DNA from: Omphiscola glabra
Taxonomy: Eukaryota > Mollusca > Gastropoda > Lymnaeidae
NCBI GenBank assembly: GCA_964017045.1
Contig: OZ024797.1
Location: 12,617,062 to 12,681,061, forward strand
Length of the DNA stretch: 64,000 bases
Reading direction: 5' to 3'
Shown here: piece after piece, positions 36,301-44,237 of the stretch
Layout of the letters: every line of letters starts with the position of its first letter
Position numbering within the stretch: position 1 is the first letter of the stretch
Program-made: the position numbers and the translations under genes
Notes under the pieces: generated by a model
Told to the model about the DNA's origin: nothing
The model's database searches: none
What the model saw: only the letters and a program-made list of their open reading frames with translations

Positions 36301-39300
36301 AGTGTCCAAGTTCACAGTCACCATCAGTGTCCAAGTTCACAGTCGCCTTCAGTGTCCAAGTTCACAATCACCTTCAGTGTCCAAGTTCATAGTCACCTTC
36401 AGTGTCCAAGTTCATAGTCGCCTTCAGTGTCCAAGTTCACAGTCGCCTTCAGTGTCCAAGTTCATATTCGCCTTCAGTGTCCAAATTCATAGTCGCCTTC
36501 AGTGTCCAAGTTCACAGTCGCCATCAGTGTCCAAGTTCACAGTCGCCTTCAGTGTCCAAGTTCACATTTGCCTTCAGTGTCCAAGTTCATAGTCGCCTTC
36601 AGTGTCCAAGTTCATAGTCGCCTTCAGTGTCCAAGTTCATAGTCGTCTTCAGTGTCCAAGTTCATAGTCGCCTTCAGTGTCAAAGTTCATAGTCGCCTTC
36701 AGTGTCCAAGTTAATAGTCGCCTTCAGTGTCCAAGTTAATAGTCGCCTTTAGTGTCCAAGGTTACAGTCGCCTACAGTGTCCAAGTTCATTGTCGCCTTC
36801 AGTGTCCAAGTTCATAGTCGCCTTCAGTGTCCAAGTTCACAGTCGACTTCAGTGTCCAAGTTCACAGTCGCCTTCAGTGTCCAAGTTCACAGTCGCCATC
36901 AGTGTCCAAGTTCACAGTCGCCTTCAGTGTCCAAGTCCAGAGTCGCCTTCAGTGTCCAAGTTCACAGTCGCCTTCAGTGTTCAAGTTCACAGTCGCCTTC
37001 AGTGTCCAAGTTCACATTCGCCTTCAGTGTCCAAGTTCATAGTCGCCTTCAGTGTTCAAGTTCACAGTCGCCTTCAGTGTCCAAGTTCATAGTCGCCTTC
37101 AGTGTTCAAGTTCACAGTCGCCTTCAGTGTCAAAGTTCACAGTCCCCTTCAGTGTCCAAGTTCACAGTCGCCTTCAGTGTCCAAGTTCACAGTCGCCTTC
37201 AGTGTCCAAGTTAATAGTCGCCTTCAGTGTCCAAGTTCACAGTCGCCTTCAGTGTCCAAGTTCACAGTCGCCTTCAGTGTCCAAGTTCATAGTCGCCTTC
37301 AGTGTCCAAGTTCACAGTCGCCTTCAGTGTCCAAGTTCACAGTCGCCTTCAGTGTCCAAGTTCACAGTCGCCTTCAGTGTCCAAGTTCATAGTCGCCTTC
37401 AGTGTCCAGTGTCGCCTTCTGCTGTGATATTTAAAAGGTTGATTTGAACTAAAATTAAAGGATATGGGTATTTGGGGGGGGGGGGCGGGGGAGGTGTGGG
37501 CAGTAGCATACCCTGACTAAATGCTAATTACGGTTAATTCTTAAACGTGCGCCCCCATCACATACATCGATGTATATAATGTTAGGCCTGTAGGCCGCCC
37601 AAGTGTCAGGTCGGTCGCCGTTTCGTATCTCATAATTAGTTATTATTTATGATTGATTTATTCAGTTTGTGTGTGTGTAGTTTTAGGTACATTAATATTT
37701 TTTAACAAAATTCTTTGAATCCAGACCAAGTTGTAATTTGTTTACAAACTATAAGTGTTCCATTCTGGTTGCTGGTTGAGAAGTGTTTGAGACAGGACAT
37801 AGATAAAACAATGAAATCGTTCATTAGGAATGGCGTCAGCGACCCCAGTCGAAGCGCTAATGGGCATCTGAAACCCTATTAGTGAACCGCCCCCTTTTTT
37901 TAGAGAGGATGTCCCGAGATTTTTCGCTCTAATGGCCAACCATCTGGCTACCACAAGAACGCCAAAATGGCAGTTACCTTTAAGTTAAATCTTACATAGT
38001 AATCAGATGGATTTCCTACTGCGGATCACTGTGATATCCGCCCCCCCCCCCTATTCCTCCAACTGGACAAAACGTGATCGGCGCAGCTTGATGTATCTTC
38101 ACTGGCAACTTCTTGCGAAGGTTTTTTCAGGGCTGTAATCATGTGCCCTAAACCCAGCTCCTAACATGGGCCCTTAACTCTAGCACCTTACTTGTGCCCT
38201 AAACCTTAGCTCCAAATATGTGCCCTAAACTCTAGCACCTTACTAGTGCCCTAAACCTTAGCTCCTAACAACGTTTCCCAGCTGTCCTCACCACATTATC
38301 CGGGTTAGGAGGGTGTGTACCCCTGCAACGTTCCTTGGTCACTGCCTACAACAAGGATCTATTCCACCTCAGCCGCAGGCTGCCATGGGGGGTGTCCATT
38401 AATTATGTACACAATATAGGGGGGAGGGGGTTTGGAAATGCTAGACATTTGTTGACGCCAACAATCAAGTTTTCTCTATTAAAATTTTAATCTTAAAAAT
38501 TGACAGGTTATTAATTTTTTTTTAAAATTAATAAATGTAAATGAGTGTCAAGAGTCATATAATTTTTAGGCTTTTAACAATGTAAGATTTATTTAATGTG
38601 TGTCTGTCAGTGCACTTTGGATGGCTGGTCAGAATGTTAGCACACAGTGTTAGTGCAGGAGAAGTCAAATTTGGCCTCTCTTCACATGTAGATTTTGTTG
38701 GTCGCAAATGACCAGGGCGGTTTGTTTGCGATCATGTTGAAGTTATGGAACAAGGACAAGGTTCAAGTGTCATGGGTAGTTAAGATAAATGATATTGATA
38801 GAGTAGGAATACGATATTTTGAGAATTAGTGGAAAGTAAAGTGAGTAACAATAATAACGTCGCTGCTTGAATGGATTTGCAAAATCTGTAACATCTATTT
38901 TGCATCACAAGTCATGTTGAAAAAGCATGTTCAACAGCACCGACAATGCCCTCTTGAGCATACGAAATTAGCACCTGCTCCTCAACAAAAAAGGATTCGA
39001 CCAATGCGAGTAGCTGCAAGGAGATAGAGCTTATGGCAATTATTGCTCACACCGACAATGCTTCTATTTAAGTGCTGAATGGTTAGATGAGGATGATGTT
39101 GACTTGTCTGGTATATCATTTCCGCAAGATGAAAATGATAAATCGTCTACTATAGAGTATGCCAATCAGGGTTTTTTCGGGGGGGGGGGGGAACCAAAAC
39201 CTGGTCGGCTTGTTAAGTTGTTTATTACTGGAGACGCCACAGTACATAGCATTTAAATAAAACCTGCAAATAATATCTGATGTCCCTGATGCCCATTGTT

Positions 39301-42300
39301 ACAATAGAGCAACACCTGGCTACTCCATGGGAAGATGACACCAGCTAGAAACTATACTATAATTGTCAGCTATACTGACAATAATAATATTTATACTTCC
39401 ACAAACAATGAGATTTAGTCTTTAACAACCTGTTAATGATTCTGCATTATAAAATTTAAGTGTAAAAACTTTTAACCTGTTGATTAACGAGCTAAAGATG
39501 TAATAAAATGTTTTTCCTACAATTTTGTGTCATTAAAATACATCATCACAAAGTACAAAGTATTTATAAATTTATTTGTATTATAATTCATTTTAGGAGG
39601 GTGGAGGCTCATAATTAAGTAAAGTGGGCATATTGAAAGTTTGCCAGTTGTTGACAAGGGGGGGGGGTCACAAATTGCTTAAAAATTGTTGACGTAATTA
39701 ATGGACCATGATGGTGGACTGCTGCTAGGGCTGGAAAAGGGAAGTGGGGGAATACTAATAATTACCTTTGATTAGTTTTAACTTACAGTAAATCGTGATA
39801 CATGTAAAGATTTTAAATGTTGCAAACTCTGAAAGCGTTTACTTAAAACACGTTTAGGTGTGTGACTTCAAAAGCCATCTTACAAAAAGTGGTCCGACTC
39901 ACCATGGCGGAAGCAGACAGATATCTGGAGCGTGACCCCACAGTGCGGATCATACATCTGGTACGTGACCCCCGAGGGATCCTATTATCGAGGATGCACT
40001 TCAACAGAAAGCTATCAGGCGAGATGCACAACAACTACACGTACATCTGTCAGCGTATTCGTGACGACATCAAAGTATCCAGGGAAATATCGCACAAACA
40101 CTGGGGTAAGTCTTGCTTTGGCCTCGCCTATTTTAGGTATTCGGAGGATTGCCGGGGGGGGGGGGGTAAGTAGTCCAATGTTACAGTGCAATGCTGCGGA
40201 TTCCGACAGAATGTTACAATTTTAGGTATGTTATAGAGATTCTGTCTTAAAGATTTAACGTCTTACTATTTATTACATTGATATTTTTCTAAAGTATTGG
40301 AGCAAGCGTAATGCCGCCTTGGGCACAACCCAACCCTCCGCAACAGCTGAGCTATGACGAAGTAAGACCCTGTGGTTCTTGAATACAAATTTAAATCGTA
40401 GCAATTTCCAACCATTTCGATCGCATCAATTAAATCCTCTAACTACTCATAAGGGACTGGAACAAGCTTTCAAAAGGAACAGCTGAGGCGACAACACTTG
40501 ACATTTGCGTCTATTGCCTCAGGCCTTCCAACCCCTAGTGCATGATACCCTCACACAGTTACTCTTGTAGCCAGTGAAATATCCTCATCAACACCAGGCA
40601 CAGAAACACTGCAAATTCCCTCTACATTCATAGGAGCCAGAATGATCAATAAATTGATCGTGGGCCCTTAATATATAGAAGAAGACTGGAGTATTCGAAT
40701 ATGCGCTACGTGAGTCAGTGTTCTTAGAACTCGCGCACAGACTTTCCGAGTGGGACCTCACGCACCAGTTGATGACGTCACTGTAACTCGTTCAGATTGT
40801 GCTTGCCACGTTCCTGATGGTCCGCCTGATACATGCAATAGTACGAGAATTATTTGATCATTAAAAGATGGCCGACCTATACCTGCATCTGATTGGCTCA
40901 TGTTGAATATAAGAATATTTTTTCCACAGTATTTTGATGTTTCCGTTGGTGGGATGGTTGGTGGATGGAACTCGTTTAAAATTGTATTATTTCTATGTTG
41001 AAAGACTTTTTTAATGAATACAACTGTGTATGTCTATGAATACATCTGAGTATGTCTATGAATACAACTGAGTATGTCTATGAATACAACTGAGTATGTC
41101 TATGAATACAACTGATTATGTCTATGAATACAACTGAGTATGTCTATGAATACAACTGAGTATGTCTATGAATACAACTGAGTATGTCTATGAATACAAC
41201 TGAGTATGTCTATGAATACAACTGAGTATGTCTATGACTAATTCCTTTTAAGTTGATATGAGTTTCTTGTGATTGCTGACGTCATTTTTTTTATTTATAA
41301 AGTATCAAATTCAAATACATTGAGTTTTGTTTTACGCTTTAAAAATATAGTTTTAAAAAAATAGTTTAAAAGTGTATCTTCTTTCTTGCAAGCGATGTCG
41401 ACAGTAAACAGTCTATGCCCATCTAAGATATGTGACGTCTTCTGTGCATCTGTCCACAGGGAAAATCTTAACCTTAAGGTATGAGGACATGGCCCAGGAT
41501 CTGCTCCGTGCTACAGAAATCATGTACAGTTTTACTGGCCTCGAGATGCTGCCCGGTGTTAGGAAATATGTCCGTAAAGTGACCAGTTATGAAGCCGTAT
41601 TGCCCAACGGGAAAACTGCAGGTAATCCGGTCAAACATTGATGACAACAACAATTCCCTTTAAATATTGTCAGTATATAATAAACTATTAATCCTGGGCA
41701 ACTGAGCTGAGGGTCATTGTAACTGAAAGATTGACACAATTAATCCTGGGCGACTGAGATGGGGCGGAGTCATTGTAACTGAAGGATTGACACAATCCTG
41801 GGAGACTGAGATGGGGCGCATACATTGTAACTGAAGGATTGGGGACTTGCACTTCTCTTGGAATAAATTTAGTTGAGCTTGTATGAAAAACGAAAAACAT
41901 TATGCTCACACGGCTCTGTACACCATTGCAACAATATGTTAACTTTGTGCTTTGCCCTGACATTCATCCAAATAGTCGATAAGATAAAAGAAGAGCATCG
42001 TCATACTTCAAAAGTTATTCTTATAAAAGAGAAAGTGAAGAGAAAATAATGACGTAGTTGACAGTTATGTTGTTTGACTATAATATAATATGCTCATTCC
42101 TGCCAACGACAATCAGGGACTGGAACAAGCTTCCAAAAGGGACCAGTTGAGGCGACAACACTTGACTCATTTGAGTCTATTGCCTCGGGCCTTCCAACCC
42201 CCAGTGCATGATACCCTCACTAAGTAGCCCTTGTTAACAGTGAAATATCCTCATCAACACAGAGACATTGCAAATCCCCTCTACATGCATTGGAGCCAAA

Positions 42301-44237
42301 TGAGCAATAAATTGATCGTAGGCCCTCAATATATAGAAGAAGAAGATAAAATCAAAGTTAAACATAGAAAAGCCTTACTAATTAGTTCTCTATATGCTAA
42401 ATAGTTTTTTTTAATTAGGGACATAGATATATTTAAGCTACAAAAATAAAAACACAAATATCTTTTTTTTTTCCCCTGGAACCTTTGAGTCCGTTCCCAG
42501 CATTCGTGGGAATCATGAGTTATAATATGTTTACAATAAGGTTTTAAAACATAGACATACAATAATAAAAATGAACTTTTAAGCTTGGTTTAAATCTAAA
42601 CACTGAGACGTAACATAATATCCACTTGTTGACGCATTTAATCCGTCATTGAAAATCTACACTAGATGATCACTGGCTTCATATTGATGATACGCTAAAC
42701 GTTGTTTGATATTTCAGCTAAACAAACGGCCCGTAACACTAAACGTTGTTTGATATTTCAGCTAAACAAACGGCCCGTAAACTAAACGTTGTTTGATTTT
42801 TCAGCTAACCAATGGCCCGTAAACTAAACGTTGTTTGATATTTCAGCTAAACAATGGCCCGTAACACTAAACGTTGTTTGATATTTCAGCTAAACAAACG
42901 GCCCGTAACACTAAACGTTGTTTGATATTTCAGCTAAACAAACGGCCCGTAAACTAAACGTTGTTTGATTTTTCAGCTAACCAATGGCCCGTAAACTAAA
43001 CGTTGTTTGATATTTCAGCTAAACAAACGGCCCGTAACACTAAACGTTGTTTGATATTTCAGCTAAACAAACGGCCCGTAACACTAAACGTTGTTTGATA
43101 TTTCAGCTAAACAAACGGCCCGTAACACTAAACGTTGTTTGATATTTCAGCTAAACAAACGGCCCGTAACACTAAACGTTGTTTGATATTTCAGCTAAAC
43201 AAACGGCCCGTAACACTAAACGTTGTTTGATATTTCAGCTAAACAAACAGCCCGTAAACTAAACGTTGTTTGATATTTCAGCTAAACAAACGGCCCGTAA
43301 CACTAAACGTTGTTTGATATTTCAGCTAAACAAACGGCCCGTAACACTAAAGGTTGTTTGATATTTCAGCTAAACAAACGGCCTGTAACACTAAACGTTG
43401 TTTGATATTTCAGCTAAACAAACGGCCCGTAACACTAAACGTTGTTTGATATTTCAGCTAAACAAACGGCCCGTAACACTAAACGTTGTTTGATATTTCA
43501 GCTAAACAAACGGCCCGTAACACTAAACGTTGTTTGATATTTCAACTAAACAAACGGCCCGTAACACTAAACGTTGTTTGATATTTCAGCTAAACAAACG
43601 GCCCGTAAACTAAACGTTGTTTGATATTTCAGCTAAACAAACGGCCCGTAACACTAAACGTTGTTTGATATTTCAGCTAAACAAACGGCCCGTAACACTA
43701 AACGTTGTTTGATATTTCAGCTAAACAAACGGCCCGTAACACTAAACGTTGTTTGATATTTCAGCTAAACAAACGGCCCGTAACACTAAACGTTGTTTGA
43801 TATTTCAGCTAAACAAACGGCCCGTAACACTAAACGTTGTTTGATATTTCAGCTAAACAAACGGCCCGTAACACTAAACTTTGTTTGATATTTCAGCTAA
43901 ACAAACGGCCCGTAACACTAAACTTTGTTTGATATTTCAGCTAAACAAACGGCCCGTAACACTAAACTTTGTTTGATATATCAGCTAAACAAACGGCCCG
44001 TAACACTAAACTTTGTTTGATATTTCAGCTAAACAAACGGCCCGTAAAAACCCTTTCAAGACAGCCTACAACTGGCGACTGGAGCTGCCATTTTCCCTGG
44101 TCAAGCTAGTGGACCACGCCTGCAAGGATGTCCTCGACAACATGGGCTACGTCGCGTTCACAAGTGAGGAAAAACTCATGGATATGAGCCAGCCAGCAAA
44201 ATTAGAAAACTACGGATATGGACTGATGACCGTTTGA
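24180..44237 (+). CDS. Carbohydrate sulfotransferase (CHST 6-O-sulfotransferase-like), complete, 8 exons
   Basis: Predicted Golgi type II membrane enzyme moving sulfate from PAPS to a glycan, by resemblance to the Gal/GlcNAc/GalNAc 6-O sulfotransferases (CHST1-7). Exons: 24180-24300, 24840-24917, 28635-28753, 29479-29570, 33107-33331, 39858-40105, 41460-41621, 44029-44237. All junctions are GT-AG and every split codon joins in frame, giving 1254 nt (417 aa plus stop). Seen: basic N-terminus then a hydrophobic anchor (about residues 8-31); 5'-PSB loop RSGST (95-99); FYVYEPL (112-118); 3'-PB motif [10 protein letters not shown] (248-257); LRYEDM (300-305), as in the family; C-terminal WRLELP (364-369) and a GY..F.SEE ending. 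Length fits the family. The exact acceptor sugar cannot be told. Start codon and exons 1-2 are less certain than exons 3-8. Introns are full of transposons and arrays, several sitting on exon edges. Confidence 0.86.
24480..24551 (+). repeat. Dispersed repeat with truncated SPIN-like end, copy 1
   Basis: Shares about 45 bp (CTCTATCGACGAAAGCGGTC and onward) with 25500-25547. Both copies then run into a hAT/SPIN-type terminus (TCTCAACCTGTGGGTCGC here), which breaks off after about 25 bp. Lies in intron 1 of the sulfotransferase gene. Confidence 0.65.
24672..24780 (+). repeat. Imperfect ACAGCACTGACGGCA short tandem array
   Basis: Degenerate tandem copies of a 9-18-bp unit around GACAGCACT, ending about 60 bp before the acceptor of exon 2. 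Read as protein it is open in two frames, but neither reaches the exon 2 donor without a stop, so I treat it as intronic. Confidence 0.7.
24840..24917 (+). CDS. Sulfotransferase exon 2: stem region
   Basis: A short exon bounded by a pyrimidine-rich acceptor (CACTCTACTCCTCAG) and donor ACAG|GTGAGA. It encodes about 25 polar residues containing an NVT glycosylation sequon, plausible for the lumenal stem. Its 2+75+1 phase joins exon 1 and exon 3 exactly. The stem is not conserved between homologues, so support is splice signals and phase only. Confidence 0.5.
25331..25645 (+). mobile_element. tRNA-derived SINE, internally rearranged copy
   Basis: Begins GGGTGGCCGAGTGAGCAAAT, a tRNA A-box-like sequence, followed by a B-box-like GAGTTCAATCC and a body (CCAAAGCCCAGTCAAGCAAA) shared with 46344-46640. 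Ends GCGCTATAAAAGTACTCCAA then AATCAATCAAC, nearly the tail of the LINE at 35293-36176. A SPIN-like terminus (25548-25600) lies inside. Flanked by ATCAT on both sides. Confidence 0.72.
25548..25600 (+). mobile_element. SPIN-like hAT terminus, truncated
   Basis: ACGGTTCTCAACCTTTGGGT then CGCGACCCCTTTGGTGGTCG: the outer end of the element seen complete at 53342-53539. Only about 50 bp remain, with no second terminus. Confidence 0.7.
25850..26250 (+). repeat. Degenerate ~32-bp tandem array
   Basis: About twelve variable-length copies around GCGGGTCAAATCTTGCATCT plus TTAATTTTGTCTG, with insertions such as TGTGTGTCTGC. Intron 2 of the sulfotransferase gene. Confidence 0.85.
26251..27599. other. 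Intron 2 sequence without recognised feature
   Basis: Single-copy-looking, AT-rich intron with scattered C and T homopolymers. I see no exon, transposon end or array here. Confidence 0.5.
27600..27945 (+). repeat. 18-bp array CTTCCTCAACTCCACCGA
   Basis: About 19 copies, very homogeneous in the middle. The unit is six codons and stop-free on both strands (FLNSTD on plus), which produces 95-146-codon open frames with no other coding sign. Intronic. Confidence 0.92.
28092..28322 (+). repeat. 26-bp array (GTCCTAGGGCTTGTCTACCG...)
   Basis: About nine copies of GTCCTAGGGCTTGTCTACCG followed by CACGTT, with G/T and A variants. Intron 2, about 300 bp upstream of exon 3. Confidence 0.9.
28635..28753 (+). 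CDS. Sulfotransferase exon 3: 5'-phosphosulfate-binding loop
   Basis: Encodes the family's PAPS 5'-phosphosulfate loop, [20 protein letters not shown]. Two acceptors 6 bp apart (TTTACAG at 28634, TTTCAG at 28640) give the same frame, so the exon may start at 28635 or 28641. The donor is TTACAG|GTGAGA and lies at the head of an array that repeats this same junction. Confidence 0.88.
28754..28968 (+). repeat. 19-bp array repeating the exon 3 donor site
   Basis: Ten to eleven tandem copies of GTAAGACCTTTTGTTACAG directly abutting exon 3. Each unit ends in TTACAG, like the last bases of exon 3, followed by GTAAG or GTGAG, so each junction is a consensus 5' splice site. One copy reads GCAAG; two units are 20 bp. 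Confidence 0.95.
28937..29149 (+). other. Unrecognised open frame in intron 3
   Basis: A frame running out of the donor array and ending in TAA encodes about 45 non-repetitive residues (…[20 protein letters not shown]…[12 protein letters not shown]). The balanced composition differs from the array frames around it. It lacks clear splice signals and is not in the expected place in the sulfotransferase. It could be a relic of a transposase or processed gene, or chance. Confidence 0.25.
29397..29468 (+). repeat. Degenerate copies of the start of exon 4
   Basis: GGCACATCCGGACGTCTTCT then ATGTGTATAA at 29428 matches the first about 32 bp of exon 4 (29478 onward) with few changes, offset 50 bp. 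A weaker third copy begins near 29397. They lie in intron 3 immediately before the true exon. Confidence 0.8.
29479..29570 (+). CDS. Sulfotransferase exon 4: FYVYEPL motif
   Basis: Encodes [19 protein letters not shown] and following basic residues, the segment that follows the PSB loop in CHST enzymes (FY.FEPL in vertebrates). Acceptor ATTCCCAG, donor CATAG|GTAAAT. The frame follows on from exon 3 and the split AG|G codon joins exon 5. The first part of this exon has degenerate copies just upstream in the intron. Confidence 0.9.
30083..30215 (+). repeat. Unclassified dispersed repeat A, copy 1
   Basis: G-run followed by AAAACTTGGTCGGCTTGTAC, GTTGTTTATTACT, CCATAGTACATAGCA and AATAAAACCTGCAAAT. 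The same order of blocks recurs at 39170-39275. Intron 4. Confidence 0.8.
30846..31005. mobile_element. MITE with CAGTGRCGTAGC-type ends
   Basis: Left end TAGTGGCATAGGAAG, right end ATAGCTACGTCACTG, an imperfect inverted pair around about 160 bp with a G-rich interior. Same terminal type as 32721-32910 and partial elements at 95-172 and 3925-4010. Superfamily not assigned. Confidence 0.55.
31385..31845 (+). repeat. 73-bp array derived from a LINE 3' end
   Basis: About six copies of a 73-bp unit containing CCATCCCCGTGGCGCTACAG and CTTCCTTCCACTGACACC. Read on the minus strand it resembles the 3' end of the LINE at 61425-62545 (GGAAGTG…GTAGYGCCAC.RGGATGG), so a fragment of such a LINE tail has probably been tandemly amplified. 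Confidence 0.75.
31914..32090 (+). repeat. ~44-bp imperfect array
   Basis: About four copies of GCCTCACCATCGGCCACACT plus TGCTATCCCAGTGCCTCGAA. Intron 4. Confidence 0.8.
32156..32515 (+). repeat. 15-bp array CAGGTAGTCTCAACA
   Basis: About 24 copies, clean in the first 160 bp and increasingly degenerate, with 13-bp variants, toward the right. Each unit contains CAG|GTAGT, a weak donor look-alike. Intron 4. Confidence 0.92.
32721..32910. mobile_element. MITE with 15-bp terminal inverted repeats
   Basis: CCAGAGGCGTAGCTA at the left and TAGCTACGCCTCTGG at the right are exact inverted copies bounding 190 bp. No clear target-site duplication. The CAG.GGCGTAGC terminus is shared with other short elements in the window. 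Intron 4, about 200 bp before exon 5. Confidence 0.8.
33107..33331 (+). CDS. Sulfotransferase exon 5: central domain
   Basis: A 225-nt exon with acceptor TTTCTTTCCTTTAG and donor GGGAAAA|GTAAGT. It encodes the cysteine-bearing central part ([20 protein letters not shown] and onward), the variable region between the two PAPS-binding motifs. A 40-bp tandem array begins at intron base +5. Confidence 0.9.
33336..34912 (+). repeat. 40-bp array starting at the exon 5 donor
   Basis: About 39 copies of TTGAAACCTGTCATGGCATT followed by AGTGGACAGAGGCGTGTCTG. The first unit starts four bases after the GT of exon 5. The first ~600 bp have mixed unit types (CATTTGTAGCATT, CAGCCATGCCATA); later copies are nearly identical, with C/T at one site. 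Confidence 0.96.
34913..35292. other. Intron 5 sequence, no feature recognised
   Basis: Non-repetitive intron with a G-run near 34990. Its last 30 bp (TGTCAAGTTCACAATCGCCT) resemble the 25-bp array unit found right of the LINE. Confidence 0.45.
35293..36176 (+). mobile_element. 5'-truncated CR1/L2-type LINE, 3' end
   Basis: Translation gives the end of a non-LTR reverse transcriptase: [58 protein letters not shown], a premature stop, [13 protein letters not shown], then with frame changes [10 protein letters not shown] and KTFLF. These are the usual C-terminal blocks of CR1/L2-like elements. The 3' UTR has an internal 32-bp array, and the element ends in (AATC)n. Stops and frameshifts make it dead. 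Confidence 0.9.
35929..36153 (+). repeat. 32-bp array inside the LINE 3' UTR
   Basis: Seven near-identical copies of GCAGTGAGCATGCTAAGGTA then GCATGGATACCA, between the end of the LINE coding remnant and its GCGCTATATA-(AATC)n tail. Confidence 0.93.
36180..37410 (+). repeat. 25-bp array TTCAGTGTCCAAGTTCACAG(TCGCC)
   Basis: About 49 copies, with CACAG/CATAG alternating irregularly. It starts directly at the LINE tail; a single related unit (GTCAAGTTCACAATCGCCTT) lies just left of the LINE. Frames are open because of the array only. Confidence 0.95.
37411..38392. other. Intron 5 sequence with minor repeats
   Basis: Contains poly-G/poly-C tracts and two to three imperfect copies of a ~60-bp unit around CCCTAAACCTTAGCTCC and TCTAGCACCTTACT (about 38140-38270). 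No exon seen. Confidence 0.5.
38393..39709. mobile_element. Degenerate DNA transposon (TGTCCATTAATTA ends)
   Basis: GGTGTCCATTAATTATGTAC at the left and GACGTAATTAATGGACC at the right form an inverted pair, with CCATG on both outer sides as a possible target duplication. About 1.3 kb, no intact transposase; a short coding-like piece ([20 protein letters not shown]) near 39080-39140. Dispersed repeat A lies inside. Superfamily uncertain. Confidence 0.5.
39170..39275 (+). repeat. Unclassified dispersed repeat A, copy 2
   Basis: Same ordered blocks as 30083-30215 (CCTGGTCGGCTTGT, AAGTTGTTTATTACT, AGTACATAGCAT, AATAAAACCTGCAAAT), preceded by a long G-run. Nested in the larger DNA element. Confidence 0.8.
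39858..40105 (+). CDS. Sulfotransferase exon 6: 3'-phosphate-binding motif
   Basis: Encodes the most diagnostic part of the enzyme: a KVVRLTM strand and the 3'-PB motif [15 protein letters not shown], near-identical in form to vertebrate CHST enzymes (LVRDPRGI). Acceptor ACGTTTAG, donor CTGGG|GTAAGT. Phase agrees with exons 5 and 7. Confidence 0.95.
40440..40692 (+). mobile_element. Non-LTR retrotransposon 3' fragment, copy 1
   Basis: Encodes the typical LINE tail peptide DWNKL/TSFKRN…EATTLD…AS.LPTPSA and ends TAATATATAGAAGAAGA. The same fragment, about 80% similar by eye, is at 42105-42352. Located in intron 6. Confidence 0.75.
41020..41238 (+). repeat. 22-bp array TGAATACAACTGAGTATGTC(TA)
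   Basis: About ten near-identical copies in intron 6, about 220 bp upstream of exon 7. Confidence 0.93.
41460..41621 (+). CDS. Sulfotransferase exon 7
   Basis: Encodes [13 protein letters not shown] and a helical stretch ([19 protein letters not shown]), matching the family's (L)RYEDL block and the region after it. Acceptor CTGTCCACAG, donor ACTGCAG|GTAATC. It leaves one base that is completed by exon 8. Confidence 0.93.
41688..41842 (+). repeat. ~55-bp imperfect triplication
   Basis: Three copies of a unit containing AATCCTGGGCGACTGAGATG and CATTGTAACTGAAGGATTG just after exon 7, in intron 7. Confidence 0.85.
42105..42352 (+). mobile_element. Non-LTR retrotransposon 3' fragment, copy 2
   Basis: Encodes [14 protein letters not shown] residues, then [18 protein letters not shown], and ends in AATATATAGAAGAAGAAGAT. 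Same family as 40440-40692; together they flank exon 7. Confidence 0.8.
42695..44048 (+). repeat. 43-44-bp array repeating the exon 8 acceptor
   Basis: About 30 tandem copies of TAAACGTTGTTTGATATTTC-AG|CTAAACAAACGGCCCGTAA(C)AC. Every unit contains a 3' splice site and the first 19 exonic bases of exon 8; the last unit continues as the real exon. Early units carry TTGATTTTTCAG and AACCAATGG variants repeated as a four-unit block; the last four to five units share AAACTTTGTTT. Confidence 0.97.
44029..44237 (+). CDS. Sulfotransferase exon 8: C-terminus and stop
   Basis: Encodes [19 protein letters not shown], then [14 protein letters not shown], the usual C-terminal pattern of CHST enzymes, ending in TGA at 44235-44237. 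The acceptor TGATATTTCAG is the last copy of a roughly 30-copy array whose every unit contains the same acceptor and the first 19 exonic bases. Confidence 0.92.
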
